From: Planctomycetia bacterium
GTDB taxonomy: Bacteria > Planctomycetota > UBA8108 > UBA1146
Length of the DNA stretch: 35,667 nt
Assembly: GCA_009937185.1 (NCBI GenBank)
Contig: JAACCY010000107.1
Span: 1 to 35,667, forward strand
Direction: 5' to 3'
Each line of letters opens with the position of its first letter. Positions within the stretch are counted from its first letter, which is position 1. Both the position numbers and the translations under genes were made by a program. The notes under the pieces are model-generated. The model did no database searches. It worked only from the letters and a program-made list of their open reading frames with translations, and was not told the origin of the DNA. Shown one piece after another: positions 15,660 through 22,037 of the stretch.

Positions 15660-16724
15660 ATGAGTACCGAACATATCGATAAGTTACTGAGAATGATTAA
15701 GGATCTGAATGGGTCTGATTTGCACGTGAGTGCGGGCATGCCCCCAAAGATTAGAGTCCATGGTCATCTCCGATCTGTTTCAAAGGAGCCTTTGACTCCT
15801 CAGCAAGCAGAGCAGTTGTTACTTCCGATTCTCGATGAAAAACGTCGAGAGTTACTGTTGGAAAAGAATGATCTCGATTGGGCATATGCCATGCCAGGTG
15901 TTGCTCGATTCAGGTGTAGTTTCTTCCGCCAACAGCATGGTCTTGCTGGCGTGTTTCGAATGATTCCGGAAGAAATCTTGCCTGTTTCCGCTTTGGGTGT
16001 CCCTCCTCATATTGAGAAGTTTTGTCACCTGAAGAATGGTCTCGTGCTTTGTACCGGCCCGACGGGAAGTGGAAAGTCCACGACCTTGGCGGCTCTTGTT
16101 GACTACATCAATCAGAATCAATCTCGTCATATTGTCACCATTGAAGAGCCGATTGAATTTGTCCATGCCAATAAGCAGTCTCAAATTACTCAAAGAGAAG
16201 TCGGCATCGATTCAGAGTCTTTTGCGAAAGCTCTTCGTTCAGTCGGTCGTCAAGACCCGGACGTGATTCTCGTCGGAGAATTGAGAGACTTGGAAACCAT
16301 CGGATTGGCGATCACTGCTGCCGAGATGGGGTATCTGGTTTTTGCTACCTTGCACACCAATAGTGCTGCAAAGACTGTCGACCGTATCATCGACGTATTC
16401 CCTGAAGAGCAACAGAATCAGGTGAGAACGATGCTCTCTTGTTCTTTAAAGGGGATCATCGCACAGTTATTGATTCCGAAGAAAGACGGAAAAGGTCGAG
16501 TCGTGGTCAACGAGCTTCTCTTCCATGATGGGGCATTACCTAACATCATTCGTGAAGGAGCAGTGCACAAAATCGTGTCACTGATCGAAGGAGGACGGGG
16601 TAAAGGGATGCAATTGATGGACGATGCCATTCTTGCAAGACTTAAAGAGGGCTCCATCAGTGCTGAGAATGCATATCGCTGGGCCGCAGAGAAGAAAAAG
16701 TTCCAACATCTCCTGAAGGGTTGA
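15660..16724 (+). CDS. pilT: Twitching motility retraction ATPase PilT
   Basis: Hexameric ATPase that retracts type IV pili from the cytoplasmic side. 354 residues, normal for PilT. Motifs: GSDLHVSAGMPPKIRVHG near the N terminus (the GSDLH start is typical), Walker A GPTGSGKSTT (about 133-142), Asp box IVTIEEPIEFVH, Walker B DPDVILVGELRD, His box ATLHTNSAAKTVDRIIDVFP (cited as LHTNSA). The start ATG follows AGGAG, which overlaps the stop of the preceding PilT-like gene, so the pair is one transcript. No pilin, PilB, PilC or PilQ gene is in the window. Confidence 0.93.
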   Translation: MSTEHIDKLLRMIKDLNGSDLHVSAGMPPKIRVHGHLRSVSKEPLTPQQAEQLLLPILDEKRRELLLEKNDLDWAYAMPGVARFRCSFFRQQHGLAGVFRMIPEEILPVSALGVPPHIEKFCHLKNGLVLCTGPTGSGKSTTLAALVDYINQNQSRHIVTIEEPIEFVHANKQSQITQREVGIDSESFAKALRSVGRQDPDVILVGELRDLETIGLAITAAEMGYLVFATLHTNSAAKTVDRIIDVFPEEQQNQVRTMLSCSLKGIIAQLLIPKKDGKGRVVVNELLFHDGALPNIIREGAVHKIVSLIEGGRGKGMQLMDDAILARLKEGSISAENAYRWAAEKKKFQHLLKG

Positions 16725-16728
16725 TCAG

Positions 16729-17769
16729 TTGAAAACTGATTTGAGAATTCTCGTCAGGATGCCAACGTGGGTAGGGGATGCCGTAATGGCCACCCCCGCT
16801 CTACGGGGAATCAGAAACAAATACCCAGATGCGCACGTCCAACTGATGGGGGGGGGGCATCTGGAGCCTCTCCTCGCTGGGGCCGAGTTGTTTGACGAAT
16901 GGATTCCTGTTGCCCAAGGTAAAAACAGGGTCCAGAAGAACATTCGGCTTATCCGGCAATCAAAAGCAGATATCGCCATTTTGCTACCCCATTCCTTTCG
17001 AACCGCGTTTGAAACATGGCGTGCTGGAATTCCTCGACGGATCGGAATGGATCGTCAGTGGCGGGGTTTATTTCTGACCGACCCTTTGTTGATGCCAAAA
17101 CTGCTTCCCGGTCGTCGTGCATTTCCCATGCACTACGAATATCTGGAGGTGGTTTCTGCATTGGGTGCCATAGGAGATGGACGAGGATCTGTTTTGGCAG
17201 CGTCTGACCCGATAAGGACGCGTGCAGAAAAACGACTCTTGGCATTGGAGTGTGACCCTGAGCGACCCTGGGTGGGCCTTCATCCAGGAGCGGCATTCGG
17301 ACCATCTAAGATCTGGCCCCTTGAGCGTTTGGCAGAGGTCGCAAGATCTCTTCGAGATGATGACGGGTGCGAGATCTTTATCACCTGTGGACCAGGGGAA
17401 GAGGGGCTCGCTAGAGAGTTGGAAGGCCTGATGGGCGGACGTCAAATAAATTTGGCGGATGACCTGTGGCCTCTAGATGAACTCAAAGTATTGATGGAGA
17501 AGTTTGCACTTTTGATTACGGGGGATACGGGGCCGCGTCATATCGCCGCAGGAATGAACACCCCTCAAGTCGTAATCATGGGCCCAACAAGCCCCGACTA
17601 TACCGATGCTTTCTTAGATACGACCACTGTCTTGAGGAAGCCTGTCGAATGCAGTCCATGCCAACAAAAGGTGTGCCCCTTAGGGCATCACCTTTGTATG
17701 ACTGAAATCCAGCCGTCAGATGTCTTACTGGCGGCGAGGAGTTGGTTACAGGAAGAACTCTCTTCCTGA
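16729..17769 (+). CDS. Glycosyltransferase family 9, heptosyltransferase II-like
   Basis: GT9 family, WaaF-like, 346 residues from a TTG four bases after the pilT stop. N-terminal motif: RMPTWVGDAVMATPAL (10-25), the WaaF-type WVGD signature. C-terminal: ITGDTGPRHIAAG, then VIMGPTSPDYT. A final cysteine cluster (ECSPCQQKVCPLGHHLCM) matches WaaF-type enzymes, which add the second inner-core heptose. The start codons and the open frame are good. The coding sequence contains a run of ten G (16848-16857, Met40-Gly-Gly-Gly). Loss of one G would end the protein at 17077, after about 116 residues. This makes the gene a candidate contingency locus. Confidence 0.88.
   Translation: MKTDLRILVRMPTWVGDAVMATPALRGIRNKYPDAHVQLMGGGHLEPLLAGAELFDEWIPVAQGKNRVQKNIRLIRQSKADIAILLPHSFRTAFETWRAGIPRRIGMDRQWRGLFLTDPLLMPKLLPGRRAFPMHYEYLEVVSALGAIGDGRGSVLAASDPIRTRAEKRLLALECDPERPWVGLHPGAAFGPSKIWPLERLAEVARSLRDDDGCEIFITCGPGEEGLARELEGLMGGRQINLADDLWPLDELKVLMEKFALLITGDTGPRHIAAGMNTPQVVIMGPTSPDYTDAFLDTTTVLRKPVECSPCQQKVCPLGHHLCMTEIQPSDVLLAARSWLQEELSS
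16848..16857 (+). repeat. Ten-G mononucleotide tract inside the WaaF-like gene
   Basis: Bases 16848-16857 are ten consecutive G, coding the G of ATG (Met40) and three GGG glycine codons. Long G tracts in glycosyltransferase genes are the classical substrate for slipped-strand phase variation. In the sequence given the gene is in frame (on). Other G runs in the window are shorter: nine at 33262-33270, non-coding, and seven at 14551-14557. Confidence 0.9.
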
Positions 17770-17778
17770 AGGCTCGCC

Positions 17779-18870
17779 TCAGTTCTTTACGAGAGCTTCT
17801 ACCATTTTGTGGGCAATAGAAGTCATGGTACTGGCGAGTGCTCCATCTGGTTGACTGATCATCACTGGCGTTCCTGAATCTCCTTGGATAGCAGTACTGG
17901 GTTCCAATGGGATTTTTCCGAGGAAGGGCACGCCGTAACGATTCGAAATCTCCTCACCTCCTGCGCCGGGGAAGATTTCGGTCACATGACCACACTCAGA
18001 GCACTGGAAATGGCTCATGTTTTCGACCACTCCCAAAATGGGAACGCTGGTTCTCTGGAACATCTGGATTCCTCGTTGGACATCGAGAAGTGCGACATCC
18101 TGTGGGGTCGTCACGATCACCCCTCCTGCGAGGGAGAGTGATTGAACCAGTGTCAGCTGAGCATCTCCGGTTCCGGGTGGGAGATCTAGAATCAGAAAAT
18201 CTAATTCGCCCCATTCGACCTGAAACAGGAATTGTCTCAGTAATCCGGTGACCATCGGACCTCTCCAAATGACGGGAGAGTCGTCTTCCAGAAGGTAACC
18301 AATCGACATGGTTTTCAGACCATGAGATTCAATCGGCAGAATAGTCTCATGTTCTGTTGCGTTCGGTCTGTCTTCTTCTGTTCCCAGCATTTTAGGTGCA
18401 GAAGGTCCGTAGACATCGGCATCGAGGAGACCGACTCGCTTTCCAAGTTTTTGAAGTGCAACGGCTAGATTCACAGCGACTGTCGATTTACCGACTCCAC
18501 CTTTGCCACTGGCAACGGCAATGACATGTGTGACTCCCGGAATATCCTGAGCGCCTACTGTATTTGGGCCTGGCCCTTGTGCACCCTCGGGAGCCGGGCT
18601 GGACTCTTCCGTCTCCGGTTTTTTATGAAGGAGAGTGACTTTCTTGACACTCTCGATCTTGGAAATCTCTTCTTCGATACGTTCCTGGATGGATCCTTGC
18701 TGACTGGTCAGCTCGGGAGGGAATTCGATCACGAGTGTGATCTCTCCCTCATGAGCAATCACTCGTTGTATCAGTCCAGCTTGAACTATGTTTCCGGGGG
18801 TACCCGGAAGAGGAATCTCTGAGAGGGTCGATTGAATCTGTTCGAGGACTTTAGCCTTATCGAAAACCAT
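17779..18870 (-). CDS. mrp: Mrp/ApbC-type iron-sulfur carrier ATPase with N-terminal DUF59 domain
   Basis: P-loop ATPase of the Mrp/NBP35 family that carries Fe-S clusters in the cytoplasm. An N-terminal MIP18/DUF59 domain (about 1-85; LSEIPLPGTPGNIVQAGLI) is joined by a Pro/Gly-rich linker to the ATPase. Deviant Walker A is SGKGGVGKST (121-130), then LLDADVYGPS, and LILDLPPGTGD. The cluster-ligand C-x2-C is FQCSECG, in the usual place. The start is taken at ATG 18870 because AGGAG lies seven bases upstream; an in-frame ATG at 18900 adds ten polar residues and has no site. That gives 363 residues. It is convergent with the WaaF-like gene (nine-base gap). Confidence 0.93.
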   Translation of the reverse strand: MVFDKAKVLEQIQSTLSEIPLPGTPGNIVQAGLIQRVIAHEGEITLVIEFPPELTSQQGSIQERIEEEISKIESVKKVTLLHKKPETEESSPAPEGAQGPGPNTVGAQDIPGVTHVIAVASGKGGVGKSTVAVNLAVALQKLGKRVGLLDADVYGPSAPKMLGTEEDRPNATEHETILPIESHGLKTMSIGYLLEDDSPVIWRGPMVTGLLRQFLFQVEWGELDFLILDLPPGTGDAQLTLVQSLSLAGGVIVTTPQDVALLDVQRGIQMFQRTSVPILGVVENMSHFQCSECGHVTEIFPGAGGEEISNRYGVPFLGKIPLEPSTAIQGDSGTPVMISQPDGALASTMTSIAHKMVEALVKN

Positions 18871-19212
18871 CTGTATCTCCTGATCTGACTCGTTTGTCAT
18901 TTATTTCAGTGATGGAGGTTTCGGGTTCGAACGGTACATCACCTTCTTCCTGCACGATCGCAGAAAGGATCCCAACAACCTCACAGCACTATCAGAATGG
19001 AACAAATGATGGGAAGACAGCGAATTTTGCCTGATAGAAGTCAGGTTAGACGCTTTTCCGGTAAAGGAGCCCTGTGATTGATAGTGAGGGTCCCTTCATT
19101 TCGTGACCCTTCTGACCTCAGAGAGGACTGATTGAGGTATTACCGCTCACGGTGGTTAAGATTCATGGAGTCGAGAGAAGAGCCACTATTTTAGGTTTTT
19201 AAGGGGTTTTGC
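18871..19212. other. Intergenic region between mrp and the thioredoxin-like gene
   Basis: 342 bases between divergent genes. No convincing gene was found. A 26-codon open frame starting at ATG near 18997 has no ribosome binding site and is not called. A short inverted repeat GGGTC / GACCC lies near 19088-19107. AAGGGG five bases before 19213 serves the thioredoxin-like gene. No promoter better than chance could be picked by eye. Confidence 0.5.
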
Positions 19213-19590
19213 ATGTCAAATTTTAGTTTCATAGATGCAGAAGATCTCGACTCTGCGTTGAGCCATAAATCAGGCCTTCAATTAGTACATTTTGGCAGTT
19301 CTCTGGTGACCTCTTGCAATTTTATGAGAAGAAGCTTGTCGATCATTTCTTCCGAATTTGAAGAGTCGTTGCCGATGATTGAAGTTGAGCTACAGCTGAC
19401 CCAGATTGAAGTGGTTCAGAAGTATCAAGTTCGATCCTTGCCAACAATCTTGATTTTTCACGAGAATCAAATTAAAGAGCGTCTCGAAAGAATTCTGCTC
19501 CCAGCAGAATTGAGACAGTTTCTTCAAGATACCGTTTCATTCCATGCGGTCGCCGAGATCATTCCAAACCCAGAAGACAAAGACGCCTAG
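19213..19590 (+). CDS. Thioredoxin-fold protein without the CxxC active site
   Basis: 125 residues, AAGGGG then ATG. The pattern follows thioredoxin: a first strand LQLVHFGSS (22-30; family vlVdFwA), then the active-site position LVTSC (31-35) instead of WCGPC, so only the second cysteine (Cys35) remains. A helix follows, then IEVELQ, and then YQVRSLPTILIF (71-82) with the cis-proline Pro77 and the v-s-iPT signature. The C-terminal helix AELRQFLQD also fits. Without the CxxC it cannot run a normal dithiol exchange; a chaperone, scaffold or monothiol role is possible. It stands alone, followed by a long structured intergenic region. Confidence 0.72.
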   Translation: MSNFSFIDAEDLDSALSHKSGLQLVHFGSSLVTSCNFMRRSLSIISSEFEESLPMIEVELQLTQIEVVQKYQVRSLPTILIFHENQIKERLERILLPAELRQFLQDTVSFHAVAEIIPNPEDKDA

Positions 19591-19598
19591 AAGTATCA

Positions 19599-19677
19599 GT
19601 GTCAATCTCAGCGCTTTAGAGACTCATTCCGCCAAGTCTGAAACGGAAAGAATTGAAGCGCTGCACATGGATGACAC
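19599..19677 (+). other. Two-step hairpin, possible structured RNA element
   Basis: Nested complementary segments: GTGTCA (19599-19604) with TGACAC (19672-19677), and inside it CAGCGCTT (19609-19616) with AAGCGCTG (19656-19663), both perfect. Further inside, TTCCG (19627-19631) pairs with CGGAA (19644-19648). The element starts nine bases after the stop of the thioredoxin-like gene. No T run follows, so it is not a simple terminator; a 3-prime-UTR structure or processed RNA is possible. Confidence 0.4.
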
Positions 19678-19886
19678 CTAATTATCTCCATCCACAACTC
19701 CAGAATCTTTTCCGAGAAGGGGAAGTCTGGGTTTTGGGAACTCCCATTCCTGTTTCTCCGTTACATCCATTGTGTAGATGAAGTGCTCATTCACTTTCGG
19801 TATTAAAGAAGCTGTTTAAACGGTTTCTAGAGGTCGTAGTGTATGTTGTATAGACAATGTGAAGATTACATAAAGAGCCGAGGGGA

Positions 19887-19915
19887 TTGACAATAGACAG
19901 TCTCCTTGCTACTTT
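19887..19915 (+). promoter_or_regulatory. Possible sigma-70-type promoter before the strong terminator
   Basis: A perfect TTGACA (19887-19892) is followed after 17 bases by TACTTT (19910-19915), a poor -10. Transcription from here would reach the terminator at 19982 after only about 60 bases. Read as a tentative promoter of a small RNA. Confidence 0.3.
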
Positions 19916-19939
19916 AATGTCCCACCTTTCAGAGCCCAT

Positions 19940-19982
19940 GAGGCACTCCTGGTATCCTCTACCAGCAGTGCCTCTTTTTTTT
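19940..19982 (+). terminator. Strong rho-independent terminator
   Basis: GAGGCACT (19940-19947) pairs with AGTGCCTC (19967-19974). After one C-C mismatch CTGGTA (19949-19954) pairs with TACCAG (19960-19965) around a five-base loop. Eight T follow directly (19975-19982). This is a textbook plus-strand terminator. The only upstream plus-strand gene ends 350 bases earlier, so it closes either a long 3-prime UTR or an independent small RNA. Confidence 0.85.
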
Positions 19983-20002
19983 AAAACAATATCCTTGGCC
20001 TA

Positions 20003-20029
20003 GGATTCAAATTTATTCAGGTTGAATCC
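20003..20029. repeat. Inverted repeat with 11-base spacer
   Basis: GGATTCAA (20003-20010) and TTGAATCC (20022-20029) are perfect 8-base inverted repeats around 11 bases. It could be a hairpin or a dyad operator. It lies 3-prime of both flanking genes, which makes an operator less likely unless an unrecognised transcript starts here. Confidence 0.45.
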
Positions 20030-20074
20030 AGACTCTGTTCCTCAGAAATTCATATTTCCGAGATTCAGTTAAAT

Positions 20075-20099
20075 ATCGATTCAAGGGAGATAAATCGAT
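20075..20099. repeat. Second inverted repeat with 11-base spacer
   Basis: ATCGATT (20075-20081) and AATCGAT (20093-20099) are perfect 7-base inverted repeats, again separated by 11 bases, 46 bases after the previous one. The shared geometry (about 18 bases centre to centre between arms) is what invites attention; arm sequences differ. Confidence 0.4.
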
Positions 20100-20210
20100 C
20101 TTGAAGAACTCAAGAATCAATTTCTGAAAGGTAAGATTTTCGCGGGGAGTGACGTTTTTTAAGGGGATTTCTTGTCGATATCTCGGATAGATTTCAGATC
20201 AGAAAACCGA

Positions 20211-21416
20211 TCAGCGATGAGAGTCCCATGATTTTGCTTTAGAGATGAGGGCGTCAAAGTGATCTCCGAGTGCATGGGTACGACTGTCCAGTGGACTTTT
20301 AAAGAAGAGACCACAATGAGATTGCAGCCCCGATTCGCCACGGCGACGTGAAGTTTCAATTAATCGGGCTAAATCTATCACTAGGGGGGCAGCAAGAATG
20401 GCGTCGCAACCCTGCCATGTGAATTGCATCGTCATGCGGTGGTCGAGGAATCCTGAAAAGTGAATCAGATCCCAAGCTGTTTTGTTGTCGCCTAAGCTGG
20501 GAACGTAGTCGATGGATACTTGACTATGAACACCCTCGCCCAGGATCTCATGAATCAATTCTCCCTTAGACGTAATTTTACTGGAGCGATTGTCCTCGTG
20601 TGCGAGAACTTCGCCATCGCGATCTCCAAGCATGTTGTAACTTTGCCAAGTTAAAACATTCAGTGCTCGTTGGGCAAACATAGGCGCCAGTGCAGATTTG
20701 ACGAGAGTCTCTCCCGTTTTTCCATCGCACCCGCAATAAGCACATTGATTGGATTCCAACATTTCACGGGTGGCAGGAATGAGCGCTGCGGGTGACGGAG
20801 TAAAGTTCACAAAGGAAGCGCCGACCTGAGCAGATGCCATGGCGTAAATTGTGCTCGATCTAAAGGCCTCTCTCACTCCGTTTTCAGCGGCTTCCAGTAA
20901 AGCTGTTGCCGAATCGTGTGAAGGGTGGTGTGGAAGAGGAGCTTCCGTCGAAGAGAGAACGACGACGACTAGGCCTTCGAGTTGGTTTGATTCACGAAAC
21001 TGGGTGAGGTCTGAGACGACCTTTGTGAGGGCCGCTCCAGGATCCATGTCCTCCACGCCGGGGAGGCGCTGATCCAATGCGTGAATGGCTTCACCTGCGT
21101 TGACGAGGATTCCGGGTTTGATTTCGGTGTCGACCTTATCGAGCTCCTCGGAGAGAGATCGAATCAAATCCCCCGGAATACTGTTGCTGTCTTTTTCGAT
21201 GGCTCGGGCACTCTCCTGAAGAGATCCCGTTCTGATCTCGTGGCCTCCAATGACGAACTCTTGGAGTTCGGGGAGTTCACAATTCTTAAAGACAGGGTGT
21301 TCAGTGATGAGTCCCGTGTTGGTTCTGAGTCCTCGACTGAGGGCAGCGAGACCCGTGATCACGGTGGTGGATACGCCACCCCGTGCACCGACGAGCCATA
21401 ATCCTGTTTTGCCCAT
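20211..21416 (-). CDS. myo-Inositol-1-phosphate synthase
   Basis: NAD-dependent isomerase that converts glucose 6-phosphate to inositol 3-phosphate (1L-myo-inositol-1-phosphate). 401 residues. The N-terminal NAD site is LWLVGARGGVSTT (6-18). The diagnostic synthase segment is DGKTGETLVKSALAPMF (cited as GKTGETLVKS), followed by NVLTWQSYNMLGD and ITSKGELIHEILG. These lysine-containing motifs are those of the active site in the family. The ATG follows GAGAGG. It is transcribed in the same direction as rpsU, 90 bases behind it, with a hairpin between. The product could feed inositol phospholipids or inositol-derived solutes; no downstream gene in the window shows which. Confidence 0.92.
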   Translation of the reverse strand: MGKTGLWLVGARGGVSTTVITGLAALSRGLRTNTGLITEHPVFKNCELPELQEFVIGGHEIRTGSLQESARAIEKDSNSIPGDLIRSLSEELDKVDTEIKPGILVNAGEAIHALDQRLPGVEDMDPGAALTKVVSDLTQFRESNQLEGLVVVVLSSTEAPLPHHPSHDSATALLEAAENGVREAFRSSTIYAMASAQVGASFVNFTPSPAALIPATREMLESNQCAYCGCDGKTGETLVKSALAPMFAQRALNVLTWQSYNMLGDRDGEVLAHEDNRSSKITSKGELIHEILGEGVHSQVSIDYVPSLGDNKTAWDLIHFSGFLDHRMTMQFTWQGCDAILAAPLVIDLARLIETSRRRGESGLQSHCGLFFKSPLDSRTHALGDHFDALISKAKSWDSHR

Positions 21417-21473
21417 CGGTTGGCCTCTCGAAGACGTAAATCCGAGACAAGTAATTTAAGGGAAGTGGGGGAA

Positions 21474-21489
21474 GCCTGCCGAAGCAGGC
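21474..21489 (-). terminator. UUCG-loop hairpin between rpsU and the inositol-phosphate synthase gene
   Basis: On the minus strand GCCTGC-TTCG-GCAGGC forms a perfect 6 bp stem with a TTCG tetraloop, 18 bases after the rpsU stop. A pyrimidine-rich stretch follows but no clean T run, so it may be an attenuator or a 3-prime-end stabiliser rather than a full terminator. Confidence 0.5.
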
Positions 21490-21506
21490 CCATCACATTT
21501 AGTTGC

Positions 21507-21734
21507 CTAGCGGCGACGGTGCTTCCTGCGAGTTTCCTTGATGGAGACCTTACGATCTTTCTTACGCATCAGTTTTTCAAACTCACGTTGTTTACGTCGC
21601 TTTTCTTCAGAGGGCTTCTCATAGAAACTTCTCTTCTTGATCTCCTTGAGGAGACCTTCTTTAGCGACCGTTCTCTTGAAGCGTTGCAGCAATTTTTCGG
21701 AGGTTTCCCCGCTGCGCATTGTTACTCGGATCAA
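21507..21734 (-). CDS. rpsU: 30S ribosomal protein S21
   Basis: Small basic ribosomal protein, 75 residues from a TTG start. S21 features: IRVTMRSGETSEKLLQRFKR at the N terminus (cited as LLQRFKR), then EGLLKEIKKRSFYEKPSEEKRRKQ, whose FYEKP is the family hallmark, and an Arg/Lys-rich tail. The TTG is chosen because AGAGGA stands five bases upstream and because the resulting N terminus matches S21. An in-frame ATG at 21791 would add 19 residues with no match to the family. Confidence 0.93.
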   Translation of the reverse strand: MIRVTMRSGETSEKLLQRFKRTVAKEGLLKEIKKRSFYEKPSEEKRRKQREFEKLMRKKDRKVSIKETRRKHRRR

Positions 21735-22037
21735 GTCAGTCCTCTTTCTCTCACCCAAGGGCGAGATGCCGAAATCAATTTCAGCGTTCAAGATTTAATG
21801 AACCCGGGTGAATCCCCTAGAATTCACCGCAATGTAAAAGCCTTGTGAATCGGTCTGGATCGCCTATTGGGACCCCGATAGATCAGGCACGAACCTGAAT
21901 TGTAGAGGATGCCTATTTGTGAGGCAAGAGAAGCAAGAGAATGCCTTTACGATTCTGACTCTGGACATGAGAAGCGGAAGGCGGCAGGATCTGGTATTCA
22001 CGGCAAATCTGGTCGCTGAGGGTGCAGGGAGTCATTC
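21735..22037. other. Divergent intergenic region between rpsU and lnt
   Basis: 303 bases holding the upstream regions of two divergent genes. A GGTGAAT (21807-21813) / ATTCACC (21822-21828) inverted repeat with an eight-base loop lies about 75-95 bases before the rpsU start and could be a leader hairpin. AGGGAG seven bases before 22038 is the lnt ribosome binding site. No further gene or clear promoter was identified. Confidence 0.5.

Larger units (their letters stand above)
19591..20210. other. 620-base intergenic region rich in inverted repeats
   Basis: No protein gene is supported between the thioredoxin-like gene and the end of the minus-strand inositol-phosphate synthase gene. The region is AT-richer than its flanks and holds four separate inverted-repeat structures, listed as their own entries, including a strong plus-strand terminator. 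A T run (TTTTTT) lies at about 20155-20160. It does not match the conserved cores of SRP RNA, tmRNA or tRNA that I could check by eye. Confidence 0.6.

Noticed and set aside
18915-18940. GGGTTCGAAC resembles a tRNA T-arm.
   Set aside because: No acceptor, D-arm or anticodon stem could be fitted around it on either strand.
18996-19076. A 26-codon open frame starting with ATG upstream of the thioredoxin-like gene.
   Set aside because: No ribosome binding site and no recognisable pattern; length is within chance.
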